From: Candidatus Zipacnadia bacterium
Lineage (GTDB): Bacteria > Armatimonadota > Zipacnadia > Zipacnadales > UBA5352
Assembly (NCBI GenBank): GCA_029821735.1
Contig: JALGSU010000016.1
Coordinates: forward strand, 48,981-112,980
Direction of reading: 5' to 3'
DNA: 64,000 bases
This document shows, one piece after another, positions 1-9,145 of the stretch. The position numbers and the translations under genes were made by a program. Below the pieces are notes generated by a model. The model saw nothing but the letters and a program-made list of their open reading frames with translations. It made no database searches and was not told the DNA's origin. Each line of letters begins with the position of its first letter. The first letter of the stretch is position 1.

Positions 1-1344
1 GAACAGACACGCGTCGGAGCCCTGATCTGAGCTGAGGCTCCAGCCCGCGTCTACCGGCACTTGCCTGTTCCCGACGCCGCCAACGTTCACGCGAACCAGC
101 CAGTCGGAGTCGAAGTTGCTCGTATGGATGATGATCCGCCGCGAGTCCCATTGGTCGCGGTATGTGCCACTGATGGTCAGATCTGTCCACGTCGGCGTGG
201 TTGCGGCTGGATCCAGATACATCGGGCCGCTCAGGCCCCCGGCGCTCCCGTAGAACAGGGCCGCTATAGTGTCCGTGCCCGAGTCACAGGTGATTGCGCG
301 AAGCCCCGTGCCCGGGACATCTCGGATGATCGGGGTGCCCGGCTGCATCGCGAAATCGTTGCCGGTGCCGCCCAGTGGCACTCGGTCGAGCTTGTGGTGG
401 CTCTCGAGAGGACCGACTATATCGCTGCGGTTACCGTCGATCGACAGGTTACCGTGCGAGTTGGCGTAGTAGTAATTCGTCACACTATACGTGTGGTAGA
501 GGGGATTGCGGTTGAACAGGAAGTCGTACCAGTCCTCGCTCAAGTCAACCGAGGTGCCCGGATGACCATCAACCATGTACTCAATCCGCGGGTGGTTGGC
601 CGTCGAGTTGCCGCTACCACTGGGGGCTATGCCCGTATTGCTCCAGGAGTTCAGACCCCCGGGCATATACGTCGAGGTGCTGATCGCGCCACCTGGCGTC
701 TCTTGTGTGAATGGGTGATCGCGATCGCCGCCGCCCTGGTAGTACAAGCCCGGTGAGGGCGAACGGTCGTCCCAGTGCGGGAAGTTGTTGAGAACAACCA
801 GTATCCGAATGACCTGAACGGCCTTCGTGGAACTGGCCTTCTCACCCGGCAGACGATACGCTTCCAGGTTCCGGCGCTGCTCGGCTGTCAGCGTCTGCAC
901 GAACCAGCCGCGCCTTTGCGCCTCGCCAACGCTCGCCAGCAGGCGCGCCCGCGTTGCGGGGTCCGCCGACTCAAGAGCCGCCTTAATGTACGGGGCGTAG
1001 AACTCCGGCCGCGCTGCGCGCATGATCCCGGAGCCTTCATACGTCACCATCGGCTCCCCGGCGGCCACTTGCCCGTCAACCTTCACGAAGTCCATTACGG
1101 CGCCTTCGGGAAGTTCAAGATTATCGATGATGGACGCGCCATTCATCATCTCGAAACGCTTCAGAGTCTGTGCCGCTGCTCGTGGTGACAGGTCAAACTT
1201 CTCCTGCACAAACTGCAGCGCGCCGTCCCGAACCTGGCCGACCTCGATGTTGACGCCGGCGCTGGCTTGGGACGCTATCAGCCCCACCAACACAACGCTC
1301 GTCATCAGGGCGGTCGCGTACCTAGCTGTCTTCGAAATGCTCAT
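1..1344 (-). CDS. Secreted M6-family-like metalloprotease, N-terminal part
   Basis: The frame is open from an ATG at 1344 (AGGTGG ribosome site about 9 bases upstream) to the window edge, so the C-terminus lies outside. Residues 1-28 form a signal peptide ending in SQASA. Around residue 160 the protein reads VIRILVVLNNFPHWDD, and further on NPLYHTYSVTNYYYANSHG and LSIDG. This pattern, a 'VLVL..FPD' strand followed by 'S+.+YY...S.G.L...G', is typical of the M6/immune-inhibitor-A protease domain. The HExxH zinc motif is not seen in the 448 residues available and would have to lie beyond the edge, so catalysis is inferred. It has its own promoter at 1493-1522. Confidence 0.55.
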   Translation of the reverse strand, partial: MSISKTARYATALMTSVVLVGLIASQASAGVNIEVGQVRDGALQFVQEKFDLSPRAAAQTLKRFEMMNGASIIDNLELPEGAVMDFVKVDGQVAAGEPMVTYEGSGIMRAARPEFYAPYIKAALESADPATRARLLASVGEAQRRGWFVQTLTAEQRRNLEAYRLPGEKASSTKAVQVIRILVVLNNFPHWDDRSPSPGLYYQGGGDRDHPFTQETPGGAISTSTYMPGGLNSWSNTGIAPSGSGNSTANHPRIEYMVDGHPGTSVDLSEDWYDFLFNRNPLYHTYSVTNYYYANSHGNLSIDGNRSDIVGPLESHHKLDRVPLGGTGNDFAMQPGTPIIRDVPGTGLRAITCDSGTDTIAALFYGSAGGLSGPMYLDPAATTPTWTDLTISGTYRDQWDSRRIIIHTSNFDSDWLVRVNVGGVGNRQVPVDAGWSLSSDQGSDACLF

Positions 1345-1492
1345 CTGCCAATTGCCACCTCTCGTGCTGGCTGACATGGCACCGTAACTGATGCGGTACA
1401 CACAATCAGTGACGCCACCCCTGCACTTGTGGTACAAGGAACAGCGCAACGACTGCGTCGTCTCTCTCAACCCAACCCCGTGTGTATGACGC

Positions 1493-1522
1493 ATTGTAAG
1501 TTATCCCTGCCCATCCTGTCAA
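1493..1522 (-). promoter_or_regulatory. Sigma70-type promoter for the M6-like protease gene
   Basis: On the minus strand TTGACA (1517-1522) is followed after 18 bases by TACAAT (1493-1498). The -35 box is perfect and the -10 box matches 5 of 6. It points at the gene starting at 1344 and predicts a leader of about 140 bases. The rest of the 1345-1594 gap holds nothing I recognise. Confidence 0.6.
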
Positions 1523-1594
1523 CATCGCAGGCGCTTTGCAGTGGCCTTCAGCGCCCCCCACGCACATTTCCGGCCCTTCCCCCTCGCCCGTCGG

Positions 1595-2101
1595 TTACAA
1601 ATCCCGCGCAGACTCCAGTTCCAAGAGCCGACTCTTCATCGGCAGCCCCCCGCCAAACCCCACCAGTTTCCCGCCTGCCCCGATCACCCGGTGGCACGGA
1701 ATCACGATCGCCAATGGGTTGCGGTGTAGCGCCTGGCCCACCGCCCGAGCCGCCCGCGGCGAACCCGCCTCCCTGGCAAGCTCACCGTAGCTGCACGTGT
1801 GGCCATAGCCCACACGGCTGCACGCCTCCAGAACGCGTCTGGTGAAGTCGCGAAGCCCCCCGAGGTCCAACTCCACCCCAAACTCGACTGCCTCTCCCGC
1901 GAAATAGCGCCCCAGAAGGCTCGCCACGTCCATCAGAAGCGGGTCATCGTCCCCAGCTCGCGCGTCTCCGCCCACCGCGCGCGTGGCTGCGTGCCTGCTG
2001 TCCATCGGCAGCGTGCTGCGACACAGCCCAGCGCAGGTGCGGCGCAGGCCGCACCATCCCCATCCGACGTCGACCGCAATGAACCTGTCATCTGTTGCCA
2101 T
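1595..2101 (-). CDS. ogt: Methylated-DNA--protein-cysteine methyltransferase
   Basis: 168 residues. Suicidal repair protein that moves the alkyl group from O6-alkylguanine in DNA to its own cysteine. The active-site motif IPCHRVIGAGG is present with Cys136, preceded by the helix-turn-helix region (SYGELAREAG, residues 104-113) and the usual HRNP segment. The first ~55 residues are poorly conserved, as is usual in this family. AGGAG lies 12 bases before the ATG. It follows htrA on the same strand but is separated from it by a strong hairpin (2200-2229), so it is probably expressed separately or by read-through. Confidence 0.92.
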   Translation of the reverse strand: MATDDRFIAVDVGWGWCGLRRTCAGLCRSTLPMDSRHAATRAVGGDARAGDDDPLLMDVASLLGRYFAGEAVEFGVELDLGGLRDFTRRVLEACSRVGYGHTCSYGELAREAGSPRAARAVGQALHRNPLAIVIPCHRVIGAGGKLVGFGGGLPMKSRLLELESARDL

Positions 2102-2199
2102 TACCGGACATTACTCCTCTTGCCCACCGGACCCCTGAGTCCTCTTGGCACAAGATTAAGTTTCCGTGGACCCCATCGGCGTCCCATTCCCGTACATGA

Positions 2200-2229
2200 C
2201 AGGGCCCCGGTCTCTCGACCGGGGCCCTG
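2200..2229 (-). terminator. 13-bp hairpin after htrA
   Basis: CAGGGCCCCGGTC (2200-2212) pairs perfectly with GACCGGGGCCCTG (2217-2229) around a 4-base loop. It lies 21 bases after the htrA stop. No T-tract follows on the minus strand, so it may act as a weak or Rho-assisted terminator or as an mRNA 3'-end stabiliser. Confidence 0.6.
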
Positions 2230-2249
2230 CGTGTCTGCGCCTGTGTGAC

Positions 2250-3800
2250 CTACCACTCCGCGTCTATGTCAACCAGACTGACCGCGGCGCCCTGCTCGCC
2301 CTCTGTCTCAACGTGCAGCACCACCACATCGGCGTTTTCCGCCTTCAGAGCATCGAGCTTCTCACGATACTCTGCCGCCGTCGCTACGGCCTGTCCGCTG
2401 ACCTTCAGGACTACCATCCCCGGCGCTAACCTGCCTGCTGCCGGACTGTCGCCCGCCACTTTCTTGATGACCACACCTTCGGTGCGCTTGATGCCTAGCT
2501 GACCGGCGATCTCTGCGTCCAGGTCCGACACAGTAATCCCGAGCGGTGCGTCCGCGGCCACTGCGACGTCGTCCCCACCCTCCTCATCAAAGCCCGCGTA
2601 CCGTGCCGGCATTTCGCCCAGCGTGACCTTGATCTCGCGTTCCTTCTTGTTGCGCAGCACCTTCAGCGTGATCGTCTCGCCCGGGCCCGAGGCCGCCACG
2701 ATCGTCTGCAGCGTCCAAGTGTCGGGCGTCGGCACGCCGTCGATAGCGACGACGATGTCCTCCACCTGCAGCTCACTGTCGGCTGCCGGGCTGCCCTCGC
2801 CCACGTTGCTGACCCACACGCCACCGTCTGGGGCTCCGAAGAACTCCTTCTGATGGTCGCTGAGGTCATCGATCCCTATGCCGAGCCAGCCGCGCGCGAT
2901 CTTCTTGTTCTCAATCAGGTCCGGAATCACCTGTTCGGCGGTCTTGGCGGGGATGGCAAAGCCGATACCCGCGTTGCCCCCGAACTGCCCCGGGCGGTAC
3001 GCCACGCTGATGCCAATGACCTCACCCTTGAGGTTCACCAGCGGACCGCCGCTGTTGCCCGGGTTGATCGCTGCGTCCGTCTGGATGATGTCGCCCAGCC
3101 GCGTGTTGCGCACCGTGCCCGGCAGGAAGCGCGACTTCGCGCTGATAACGCCCACCGTCACAGTCTGCTCAAGCTGGAACGGTGAGCCTACCGCCATAAC
3201 CCACGAGGCAATAGGCGCCGCGTCCGAATCGCCCAGCACCAGCGTCGGCAGCTTGCGCCCCGCGTCCACCTTGACGACCGCCAGCTCGGTCCGCGGGTCG
3301 TTGCCCACCAGGGTCGCCGGATACTCCTTGGTATCGCCATTTCGGTCATGCAGTTCGACCGTAATCTTGGTTGCGCCCTGAACCACATGGGCGTTGGTCA
3401 CGATGTAGCCGTCCTCGGAGTATATCCACCCTGAGCCCATGCCCTCGCGCCGGAACTGCTCCGGGGTCGGAGCGTCCTCACCCTGGCCGCCCTGGCCGCC
3501 CTGATCGCGGAAGAACGGGAAGCGCTTGAAGAACTCTTCCATCTGCCCCTGGGAAGGTCTATCACCCGCGCCGCCGGGGACCTGCACATTGATGCGAACT
3601 ACTGCCGGCAGCGTCTGCTCCGCCACTCTGACGAAAGAGGTCTCCAGGTCTGCCGCGGCGCCCTGAGCCATCGCCGGGGTCTGCCCGGTCTGCTCCGGCA
3701 TGCGGCACGCCATCGTCGCCACAAACGCACCCACCAGCACGCTCAGCAAGATAAGGATGAGGTGCGAGTGGCGATGAGAAGCATCTTCTCTGCTCGTCAT
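2250..3800 (-). CDS. HtrA/DegP-type serine protease with two PDZ domains
   Basis: 516 residues. An N-terminal hydrophobic anchor (about residues 14-30) puts the protease outside the cytoplasmic membrane, where the family degrades or refolds damaged proteins. The trypsin-like domain has the catalytic His in VTNAHVV (about 136) and the nucleophile in NPGNSGGPL (about 249). PDZ1 starts near GWLGIGI and PDZ2 near PLGITVSDL. The position normally held by the catalytic Asp (family pattern 'D..TDLAV') is Glu here: the codons read DPRTELAVVK, with gag for Glu. The protein is full length otherwise. The ATG at 3800 has only a weak ribosome site. Hairpins flank the gene on both sides (3829-3858 and 2200-2229), so it is probably monocistronic. 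Confidence 0.93.
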   Translation of the reverse strand: MTSREDASHRHSHLILILLSVLVGAFVATMACRMPEQTGQTPAMAQGAAADLETSFVRVAEQTLPAVVRINVQVPGGAGDRPSQGQMEEFFKRFPFFRDQGGQGGQGEDAPTPEQFRREGMGSGWIYSEDGYIVTNAHVVQGATKITVELHDRNGDTKEYPATLVGNDPRTELAVVKVDAGRKLPTLVLGDSDAAPIASWVMAVGSPFQLEQTVTVGVISAKSRFLPGTVRNTRLGDIIQTDAAINPGNSGGPLVNLKGEVIGISVAYRPGQFGGNAGIGFAIPAKTAEQVIPDLIENKKIARGWLGIGIDDLSDHQKEFFGAPDGGVWVSNVGEGSPAADSELQVEDIVVAIDGVPTPDTWTLQTIVAASGPGETITLKVLRNKKEREIKVTLGEMPARYAGFDEEGGDDVAVAADAPLGITVSDLDAEIAGQLGIKRTEGVVIKKVAGDSPAAGRLAPGMVVLKVSGQAVATAAEYREKLDALKAENADVVVLHVETEGEQGAAVSLVDIDAEW

Positions 3801-3828
3801 GATCCATCACCAGTTCCTTGTTACGCAC

Positions 3829-3858
3829 ACCGCGCGGCCCTTGGTCGGGCCGCGCGGT
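3829..3858 (-). terminator. 12-bp hairpin between trxA and htrA
   Basis: ACCGCGCGGCCC (3829-3840) pairs with GGGCCGCGCGGT (3847-3858) around a 6-base loop. It sits 73-102 bases after the trxA stop and just upstream of htrA. There is no T-run, so termination efficiency is uncertain. Confidence 0.6.
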
Positions 3859-3930
3859 ATTGGTATGTTGTGCCAGCTATGACGTGCGCGCGGTCCGCAT
3901 TGTTCGCGAACGCACCATCATCTGCCGTCG

Positions 3931-4243
3931 CTATGCCATACCGTCGAGCTTCGCCTTCAGCGCGTCCTCGGGCTGCACGCCCACCGCCTGGTCCACTACT
4001 TCGCCACCCTTGAAGAACAGCAGCGCGGGGATGCTGCGGATGCCGTACTTGGTGGCCAGATCGGAGTTGTCGTCCACATTGAGCTTGCAGATCTTGGCCT
4101 TCCCTGCATACTCATCCGCCAGCTTCTCGAGCGTCGGACCCATCATCAGGCAAGGTCCGCACCACGGTGCCCAGAAGTCCACCAGGCACGGCAAGTCCGA
4201 CTCGATTACCTCGCTCTGGAAGTTGTTTTTGTCCAGTGTCAGT

Positions 4244-4254
<11 letters not shown>
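3931..4254 (-). CDS. trxA: Thioredoxin
   Basis: 107 residues, the normal size of a stand-alone thioredoxin. It is a cytoplasmic dithiol-disulfide reductant. The redox motif WCGPC is at residues 31-35 within FWAPWCGPC; the cis-proline loop reads IRSIPALLFF and the C-terminal strand is intact. The ATG at 4254 was chosen because GAGGAG lies 9 bases before it; the longer reading from 4284 has no ribosome site. The start overlaps the end of the VanZ-like gene by 11 bases, which suggests translational coupling in a ligA-vanZ-trxA unit. Confidence 0.95.
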
Positions 4255-5219
<965 letters not shown>

Positions 5220-5385
5220 TCAAGGCCCACGAGTTGCTGGGCCTCCAGCGCATACAGGTCCGCGGGCACGTCCACCAGTTCCTCATCGAGAAGCTGCACC
5301 GCCACCGCGGGCCCGAGCCCGTCAATGTCCATCGCTTGCCGACCGGCCCAGTGCGTCAGCAGCGACAGCTTGCGCGCCGGGCAAT

Positions 5386-6687
<1,302 letters not shown>

Positions 6688-6718
6688 TCACTTCGTGGCC
6701 CGCTCGCTGCCGTCTCCG

Positions 6719-7984
6719 CTATTCGCCCATCACCGCATCGGTCGGCTGCAGGATGAAACTCCGAGTGTCCCCCGCCAGGCAGCGCCCGGAACTGTCGTAG
6801 CAGCGCACCGCCACTTGCTGGGTGCCCGGCGTACATCGGCTGGTGTCTACGGCGTATTCGTACGGAGCCTGGTTGGTCAGCGCCACCACGACGCCGTTGA
6901 GTTCCATCGTCGCGTAGCTGAACTCATCGCTGCCGCTGACCTCGGCCCGCAACAGCGTGCGCGGAATGCCCTTGTCGTCCGGGCCCATATGCACAGGCTC
7001 GTCCAGGGACACTCGCGTCGGAGCCACGCCGGGGTCTGTGGCCGCCGAAGTCTCGGGCCTGGTGCTCGTCGCGTACTGCATCGTCACTGGCGCTGGGCCA
7101 TCGTGGTAAGCCAGTTGGTTCGCGACCACCAGTGCGCCCAGCACGTGATACGCTGCCCGGGCTCGCAGGCTCCGGCCTCTACCGGTCTTGGACTCAAACA
7201 GATAGGTCGGAACCTGGTGATACAGCCCGAAGTGCCGATGACACAGGCGCAGGTCGTCGCCGGGTGTGTCGTAGTAGACGTTCAGCGGAATATCGTAGCG
7301 CCCCATCCACACTGACAGTTGTGCGCTCACCCGCCCGGTGGCCGCACACAACGACGCAGGCAGAGTCGCTGCGGTGCCCACCGTCTCCACAAAGTTCTCC
7401 TGGTATGAGGAGCGCGATGACGAGGCCGGCAGTTCGTGCAAGTCCATGACCACATCTGGTCGCCAGTCCACGAACGCCGACTCGATGGCTCGGGTCTCGG
7501 GCTGACTGATCGCGGCCCAGTCCCGATTGAGGTCAACATTACGTGCGTTGCGTCGCCGCCCGTGATCTGCGCCATCGGGGTTGGCCATGGGGATCACCAG
7601 CAGAGCCACCCGACGCAGCAGCGCCGTCTCGCGCGCGCCGTCCGTGGTCGACAGGTGTCGCAGCAGTGCCATCATCGCTTCGGTGCCCGAAGGTTCGTTG
7701 CCATGCTGGCGGGCGATGATGAGCACTTTCTTCAGGGCACGCGGGTCGGCGGCCGGGTCGCACACTCGCGCCATGGCGATCGTCCGACCTTCGTGCGATG
7801 TCCCCAGACTCACGCAGGTGACACGCTCAGTCAGGTGCATCTCCTGCAGCGCGGCCATGGTCTCGGCGTAAGAATGTGAGCCATGCGGAACCAGTGACAC
7901 GACGTCGGCCACGATGTCGGCTGACGCCGGCGCCATCGCGGCCACGATGAGGATGGCCAGAATTGTCGTGGCAGTTCGCTTCAC
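6719..7984 (-). CDS. Secreted M14-family zinc carboxypeptidase
   Basis: 421 residues from a GTG at 7984, chosen because it gives a classic signal peptide (VKRTATTILAILIVAA..., cleavage after PASA about residue 22); an in-frame ATG at 8017 would add a charged pre-sequence and has no ribosome site. Zinc ligands are visible as H94 and E97 in ARQHGNEPSG and H183 in VMDLHELP. NPDG and NVDLNRDW are the substrate-binding segments, and E264 in YLFESKTG is the likely catalytic Glu. The C-terminal ~130 residues form an additional domain of unknown type. Predicted role: exported peptidase acting on peptides or peptidoglycan stems; the substrate is not evident. Confidence 0.88.
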   Translation of the reverse strand: MKRTATTILAILIVAAMAPASADIVADVVSLVPHGSHSYAETMAALQEMHLTERVTCVSLGTSHEGRTIAMARVCDPAADPRALKKVLIIARQHGNEPSGTEAMMALLRHLSTTDGARETALLRRVALLVIPMANPDGADHGRRRNARNVDLNRDWAAISQPETRAIESAFVDWRPDVVMDLHELPASSSRSSYQENFVETVGTAATLPASLCAATGRVSAQLSVWMGRYDIPLNVYYDTPGDDLRLCHRHFGLYHQVPTYLFESKTGRGRSLRARAAYHVLGALVVANQLAYHDGPAPVTMQYATSTRPETSAATDPGVAPTRVSLDEPVHMGPDDKGIPRTLLRAEVSGSDEFSYATMELNGVVVALTNQAPYEYAVDTSRCTPGTQQVAVRCYDSSGRCLAGDTRSFILQPTDAVMGE

Positions 7985-8044
7985 TGGTTCGCGTTCGTCT
8001 CCCACAGGTAACAGCATGCCACGCCCGCTCTGGGGCGCGGCTTG

Positions 8045-8992
8045 TCACTCGCTATAGTAATGGATGTTACATATATACGGGATGCCGCCCTCGGAGTCAA
8101 TCGCCCGGGCCACCTCATCTTGCCGCCCCGGGCAGTACGCCACCATGCATCCGCCCCCGCCCGCCCCGATCTGCTTGGCTCCGTAGGCCCCCGCCTCGCA
8201 CGCCGCCTGGCACAGGCGCTCGATCTTCGCCGTGGATGCGCCTATTCGTTTCTCCTGAATCTGAGACAGCGTCATCAGTTCGCCGATGCGCGCGTCGTCG
8301 CCCCGGGTGAGCGCCTCGCGCCCCGCCAGCGTGTATTCGTAGAGTTTTTCGAAGACGTCCAGCACCACCGCGTCGCCCGCCAGTAGTGCCGCGCGCGTTC
8401 GGCTGAGCACCTCATCTGCCTGTCGCGGCTCGTTGCTGTCGCCAACCACCACGGGTAGTTCGTCGATCGGCAGTATCTCGGCCGACCCCGGCTCGCCGGT
8501 GGTGATGAAGGTCACGCCGCCATACACGATTGCGTACTGGTCCATGCGCCCGCACGAAATCTCGCACTCGTCGTGTTCGGCGAAATACGCAATTTCCGCC
8601 ATCTCATCCTTACCGAGGCCCAGTCCGAAGAGTTGATCCAGCGCCTGCAGGGAACCCACTGTCAGCGCCGCGGATGTGCTCAGCCCAGCGCCGATTGGGA
8701 TATCGCTGCGCACACTGATCTCGACGCCACCGGGGACGCGCTCGCCCAGCAGATGGATCGCGGCGCGCACGTACTTCATGGGGCCAGAGTATTCAGGCGG
8801 CGCACCCAGGTGGTATTGCTCGACGCTCTCGAAGTCTTCGCTGCGCAGGACGACCTGCCGGTCATCGCGGGTGTTGGCGCGAACATGCATGTACATATCG
8901 ATGGCTGCCGCGATGACCGGCTTTTGGGCGATGTCTATCTTATCCCCGAACAGCGATATCCTGCCCGGAGCCTTCAGTACTACCTCTCGCAT
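8045..8992 (-). CDS. GHMP-family small-molecule kinase, probably sugar kinase
   Basis: 315 residues. ATP-dependent phosphotransferase of the galactokinase/homoserine kinase/mevalonate kinase/phosphomevalonate kinase superfamily. N-terminal motif LKAPGRISLFGDKID; the ATP-binding glycine loop is PIGAGLSTSAALTVG (near residue 98); the C-terminal motif is KQIGAGGGGCMVAY. The equivalent of the galactokinase motif 'GEHTDY' is GDKIDI, so the substrate need not be galactose. It lies 9 bases after the 4Fe-4S protein and shares a coupled unit with the nucleotidyltransferase at 11285. This suggests a sugar-1-phosphate made here and activated to a nucleotide sugar, but this is inference. Confidence 0.83.
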   Translation of the reverse strand: MREVVLKAPGRISLFGDKIDIAQKPVIAAAIDMYMHVRANTRDDRQVVLRSEDFESVEQYHLGAPPEYSGPMKYVRAAIHLLGERVPGGVEISVRSDIPIGAGLSTSAALTVGSLQALDQLFGLGLGKDEMAEIAYFAEHDECEISCGRMDQYAIVYGGVTFITTGEPGSAEILPIDELPVVVGDSNEPRQADEVLSRTRAALLAGDAVVLDVFEKLYEYTLAGREALTRGDDARIGELMTLSQIQEKRIGASTAKIERLCQAACEAGAYGAKQIGAGGGGCMVAYCPGRQDEVARAIDSEGGIPYICNIHYYSE

Positions 8993-9001
8993 CTTCCCGC
9001 C

Positions 9002-9145
9002 TTAATCTCCCCGCCGCAGCATGTGACACGCTTTCAGACAGCCTTCGACGATGCAGTCCAAGTGGCGCTGGATGGGGTCGCGCTTGAGCAGCGCGTCAGC
9101 GATGACCTCCGCCGTGATCGGGCCGTCGGGCACGGGCACGTCCGT
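9002..9145 (-). pseudogene. Displaced C-terminal tail of the 4Fe-4S QueG-like protein
   Basis: In this frame the sequence reads DVPVPDGPITAEVIADALL ... CIVEGCLKACHMLRRGD, ending in TAA at 9002. It aligns with residues after the first iron-sulfur module of the same protein (DVEIPEVVTEEVILEFL ... CLKYCRPPH). It is therefore the natural end of the gene at 9096-11285, put out of frame by one extra base near 9143 (or two missing). In the main frame the last 18 or so residues are arginine-rich junk. Confidence 0.75.

Noticed and set aside
8045..8992. Mevalonate-pathway kinase as the specific identity
   Set aside because: The isoprenoid route here is MEP (ispE at 42326), and the substrate motif GDKIDI does not identify a mevalonate kinase; kept as general GHMP kinase.
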